From NCBI GenBank assembly GCA_009780545.1, contig WQZW01000090.1, positions 1-6,403 on the forward strand: DNA of 6,403 nucleotides, given 5' to 3'. The notes under the pieces were generated by a model that saw nothing but the letters and a program-made list of their open reading frames with translations, was not told where the DNA came from and did no database searches. The translations under genes were made by a program, and so were the position numbers. Shown piece after piece: positions 5,194 through 6,403 of this stretch (position 1 is its first letter; every line of letters starts with the position of its first letter). The DNA comes from Treponema sp. (GTDB lineage Bacteria; Spirochaetota; Spirochaetia; Treponematales; Breznakiellaceae).

Positions 5194-5527
5194 TTCTGCT
5201 CCCTGTGGCTGGAAAGGTGTTCCGTCCAACCCGTCGTTCTCTCCACGGTAAAACTCGCTCAAAGCCTGGTCGCTCAATACGATTTTCAAATCTTTGACGG
5301 AATTATTGTTGCCGCCGCGCTTGAGGCGGATTGCGGTATCCTTTATTCCGAAGATATGCAGGACGGGATGCTTGTCGAAAATACGCTTAAAATAGTAAAC
5401 CCGTTTCATGAGGGTTCTTGGATATAGTTGGGGGCTGCATATCCGCACCTTCCGACCAAACCCGTAAAATTTCGCCCGGCACTAAAGCATTTCCCCGCAA
5501 CGCGCCGTCTTTATGGGCGGAGGCACC

Positions 5528-6403
5528 ATGACGGAAACGGACGACCGCCTTAACCTCGAGGCAAGCCGGCTCTTCGGCGTTCCCTACCTGTTCCCCTACC
5601 AGCGCCTGGTGGTGGAAAACATCCTGCGGGCGGCCGGAGACGCCGGCCTCGCCCCCGACTTCCGGGAGCCGGACCTTGCCGGCACGGACCGGGGAACGCT
5701 GGGAAGGCAGACGGTGATCCTGCCCACCGGAGCCGGCAAGTCCCTGTGCTTCCAGCTTCCGGCCGCCCTCATCGACGGGATCACCCTGGTGATCTACCCC
5801 CTGCTTTCCCTCATGGCCGACCAGGAACGCCGGCTTAAGGAACGGGGTTTCGCCCCGGCCCTGCTGCGTGGAGGGCAGACGCGGCAGGAGCGGGCCGCGA
5901 TCTGGCAGGCGCTGGAATCCGGCCGGAGCAAAATGGTCATCGCCAATCCGGAAGTTCTCCTCAGTCCCGAGGTAAGCAAACGTTTTTCCCGGGCGGAAGG
6001 CGGGCTTAAGGTCGCCCACGTCGTGATCGACGAGGCCCACTGCGTCAGTCAGTGGGGCGAAAGTTTTCGGCCGGCGTACCTGGAAATACGTTCGATCGTC
6101 GAAAACGTCGCCCCGCCTTTGGTGACGGCCTTTACCGCGACCGCCGGCGCCGGCATCCTGGAAAAGATCGACCGGTATATCTTCGGCCCGGCCGGCAGCC
6201 ACCTGGTCATGGGGAATCCGGACCGGCCGAACATCGCCTACGCCGCCCTCGGCTGCGTCGCCATGGACCTTGCCGTCAGGGACCTGCTCCTCGCGAACGC
6301 GCTTCCGGCCATCGTCTTCTGCTCCAGCCGGATCGGGACCGAGCGGCTTTCCCACTACCTGCGCTCGAACCTCAAGGCCGCGGGCGTTCCCTGGCACCGG
6401 GAG
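5528..6403 (+). CDS. recQ: RecQ-family ATP-dependent DNA helicase (N-terminal part)
   Basis: The first 292 residues of a RecQ-type 3'-5' DNA helicase, used in recombination and repair, run off the window end. Seen in order: a Q-motif region with Gln25 (LFPYQRLVVENIL), Walker A LPTGAGKS (65-72), motif Ia YPLLSLMADQ (90-99), the DEAH box in VIDEAHCVSQWG (166-177) that continues into the RecQ aromatic-rich loop, motif III TAFTATA (200-206), the DRPNI segment (232-236) and the start of motif IV, IVFCSS (262-267), in the second RecA-like domain. About 46 residues separate Gln25 from Lys71, roughly 20 more than in typical RecQ, because of an insert at about 37-60. The ATG at 5528 is chosen for GGAGG at 5519-5523; an in-frame ATG at 5513 has no such site. 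Whether it is the main RecQ or a paralogue cannot be told without the C-terminal RQC and HRDC regions. Confidence 0.9.
   Translation, partial: MTETDDRLNLEASRLFGVPYLFPYQRLVVENILRAAGDAGLAPDFREPDLAGTDRGTLGRQTVILPTGAGKSLCFQLPAALIDGITLVIYPLLSLMADQERRLKERGFAPALLRGGQTRQERAAIWQALESGRSKMVIANPEVLLSPEVSKRFSRAEGGLKVAHVVIDEAHCVSQWGESFRPAYLEIRSIVENVAPPLVTAFTATAGAGILEKIDRYIFGPAGSHLVMGNPDRPNIAYAALGCVAMDLAVRDLLLANALPAIVFCSSRIGTERLSHYLRSNLKAAGVPWHRE

Larger units (their letters stand above)
4888..5427 (+). pseudogene. vapC: PIN-domain toxin (VapC-like) gene split by element E2
   Basis: Two halves of one PIN-domain ribonuclease are seen. The first (4888-5070) starts MTKIALDSNILIYNH and ends near NFKMQKRELMI, carrying acidic Asp7 and Glu43. 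The second (5194-5424) runs from FCSLWLERCSVQPV through YDFQIFDGIIVAAALEADCG and LYSEDMQDG to IVNPFHEGSWI, carrying the later acidic residues. Joined, they give about 138 residues, a normal VapC length. Between them sits about 123 bp of hairpin element with TAA stops in frame at 5125-5127 and 5149-5151. Both halves are in the same frame, so the insertion, not a frameshift, broke the gene. VapC toxins cleave RNA, often tRNA, when not held by their antitoxin; a product ending at 5124 would lack half of the active site. The ATG at 4888 overlaps the antitoxin stop, as is usual for such pairs. Confidence 0.85.

Noticed and set aside
5062..5448. Minus-strand frame of 128 codons across E2 and the second PIN half
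   Set aside because: It is antisense to the PIN coding halves and runs through hairpin DNA; no motif or ribosome site seen.
5428..5527. Promoter for the helicase gene, such as TAAAAT at 5465-5470
   Set aside because: No acceptable -35 sequence lies at the right distance, so I do not call it.
5387..6397. Minus-strand open frame opposite the helicase gene
   Set aside because: The + strand has all RecQ motifs in order; the antisense frame has none.

Overview
The window is GC-rich, bacterial and densely coded. It carries five main protein-coding loci, one of them broken, plus a run of palindromic, hairpin-forming repeats. I cannot fix the organism from sequence alone. The gene families (CtBP-type 2-hydroxyacid dehydrogenase, PlsC-like acyltransferase with a zinc ribbon, ESS-type symporter, PIN toxin-antitoxin pair, RecQ) and the dispersed hairpin repeats make a Treponema-like spirochaete my leading, low-confidence guess.

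Left part (1-1686): the last codons of a + strand gene end at 52 and are followed by an intrinsic terminator. Four consecutive hairpins, each with a 3-nt loop, fill the convergent gap (57-174). A D-2-hydroxyacid dehydrogenase lies on the minus strand (242-1183). The divergent gap 1184-1686 holds a small palindrome, a ~250-bp inverted-repeat element with 16-bp perfect ends and a possible 7-bp target duplication (1277-1536), and a leader hairpin (1593-1617).

Middle part (1687-4414): a two-gene + strand operon. A PlsC-family acyltransferase with an extra zinc-ribbon and C-terminal region (1687-2961) overlaps by 11 bp a polytopic sodium:glutamate-symporter-like transporter (2951-4414). The tight coupling implies co-expression; no shared metabolic role is obvious.

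Right part (4415-5427): a more AT-rich toxin-antitoxin locus. A good sigma70-type promoter (4458-4486) places the transcription start at the first bases of a three-hairpin element (E1, 4491-4607), followed by a small antitoxin (4683-4895) and an overlapping PIN-domain VapC toxin gene (4888-5427). The toxin gene is split by a second three-hairpin element (E2, about 5071-5193). The insert is a multiple of three, so both PIN halves stay in the same frame, but it brings two in-frame TAA stops. E1 and E2 share their layout (H1 with internal loop; H2 with inner hairpin and T-run; H3 with TGAA in the loop) while their stem sequences differ. This is the most interesting signal in the window.

The window closes with the N-terminal 292 codons of a RecQ-family DNA helicase (5528 to the end).
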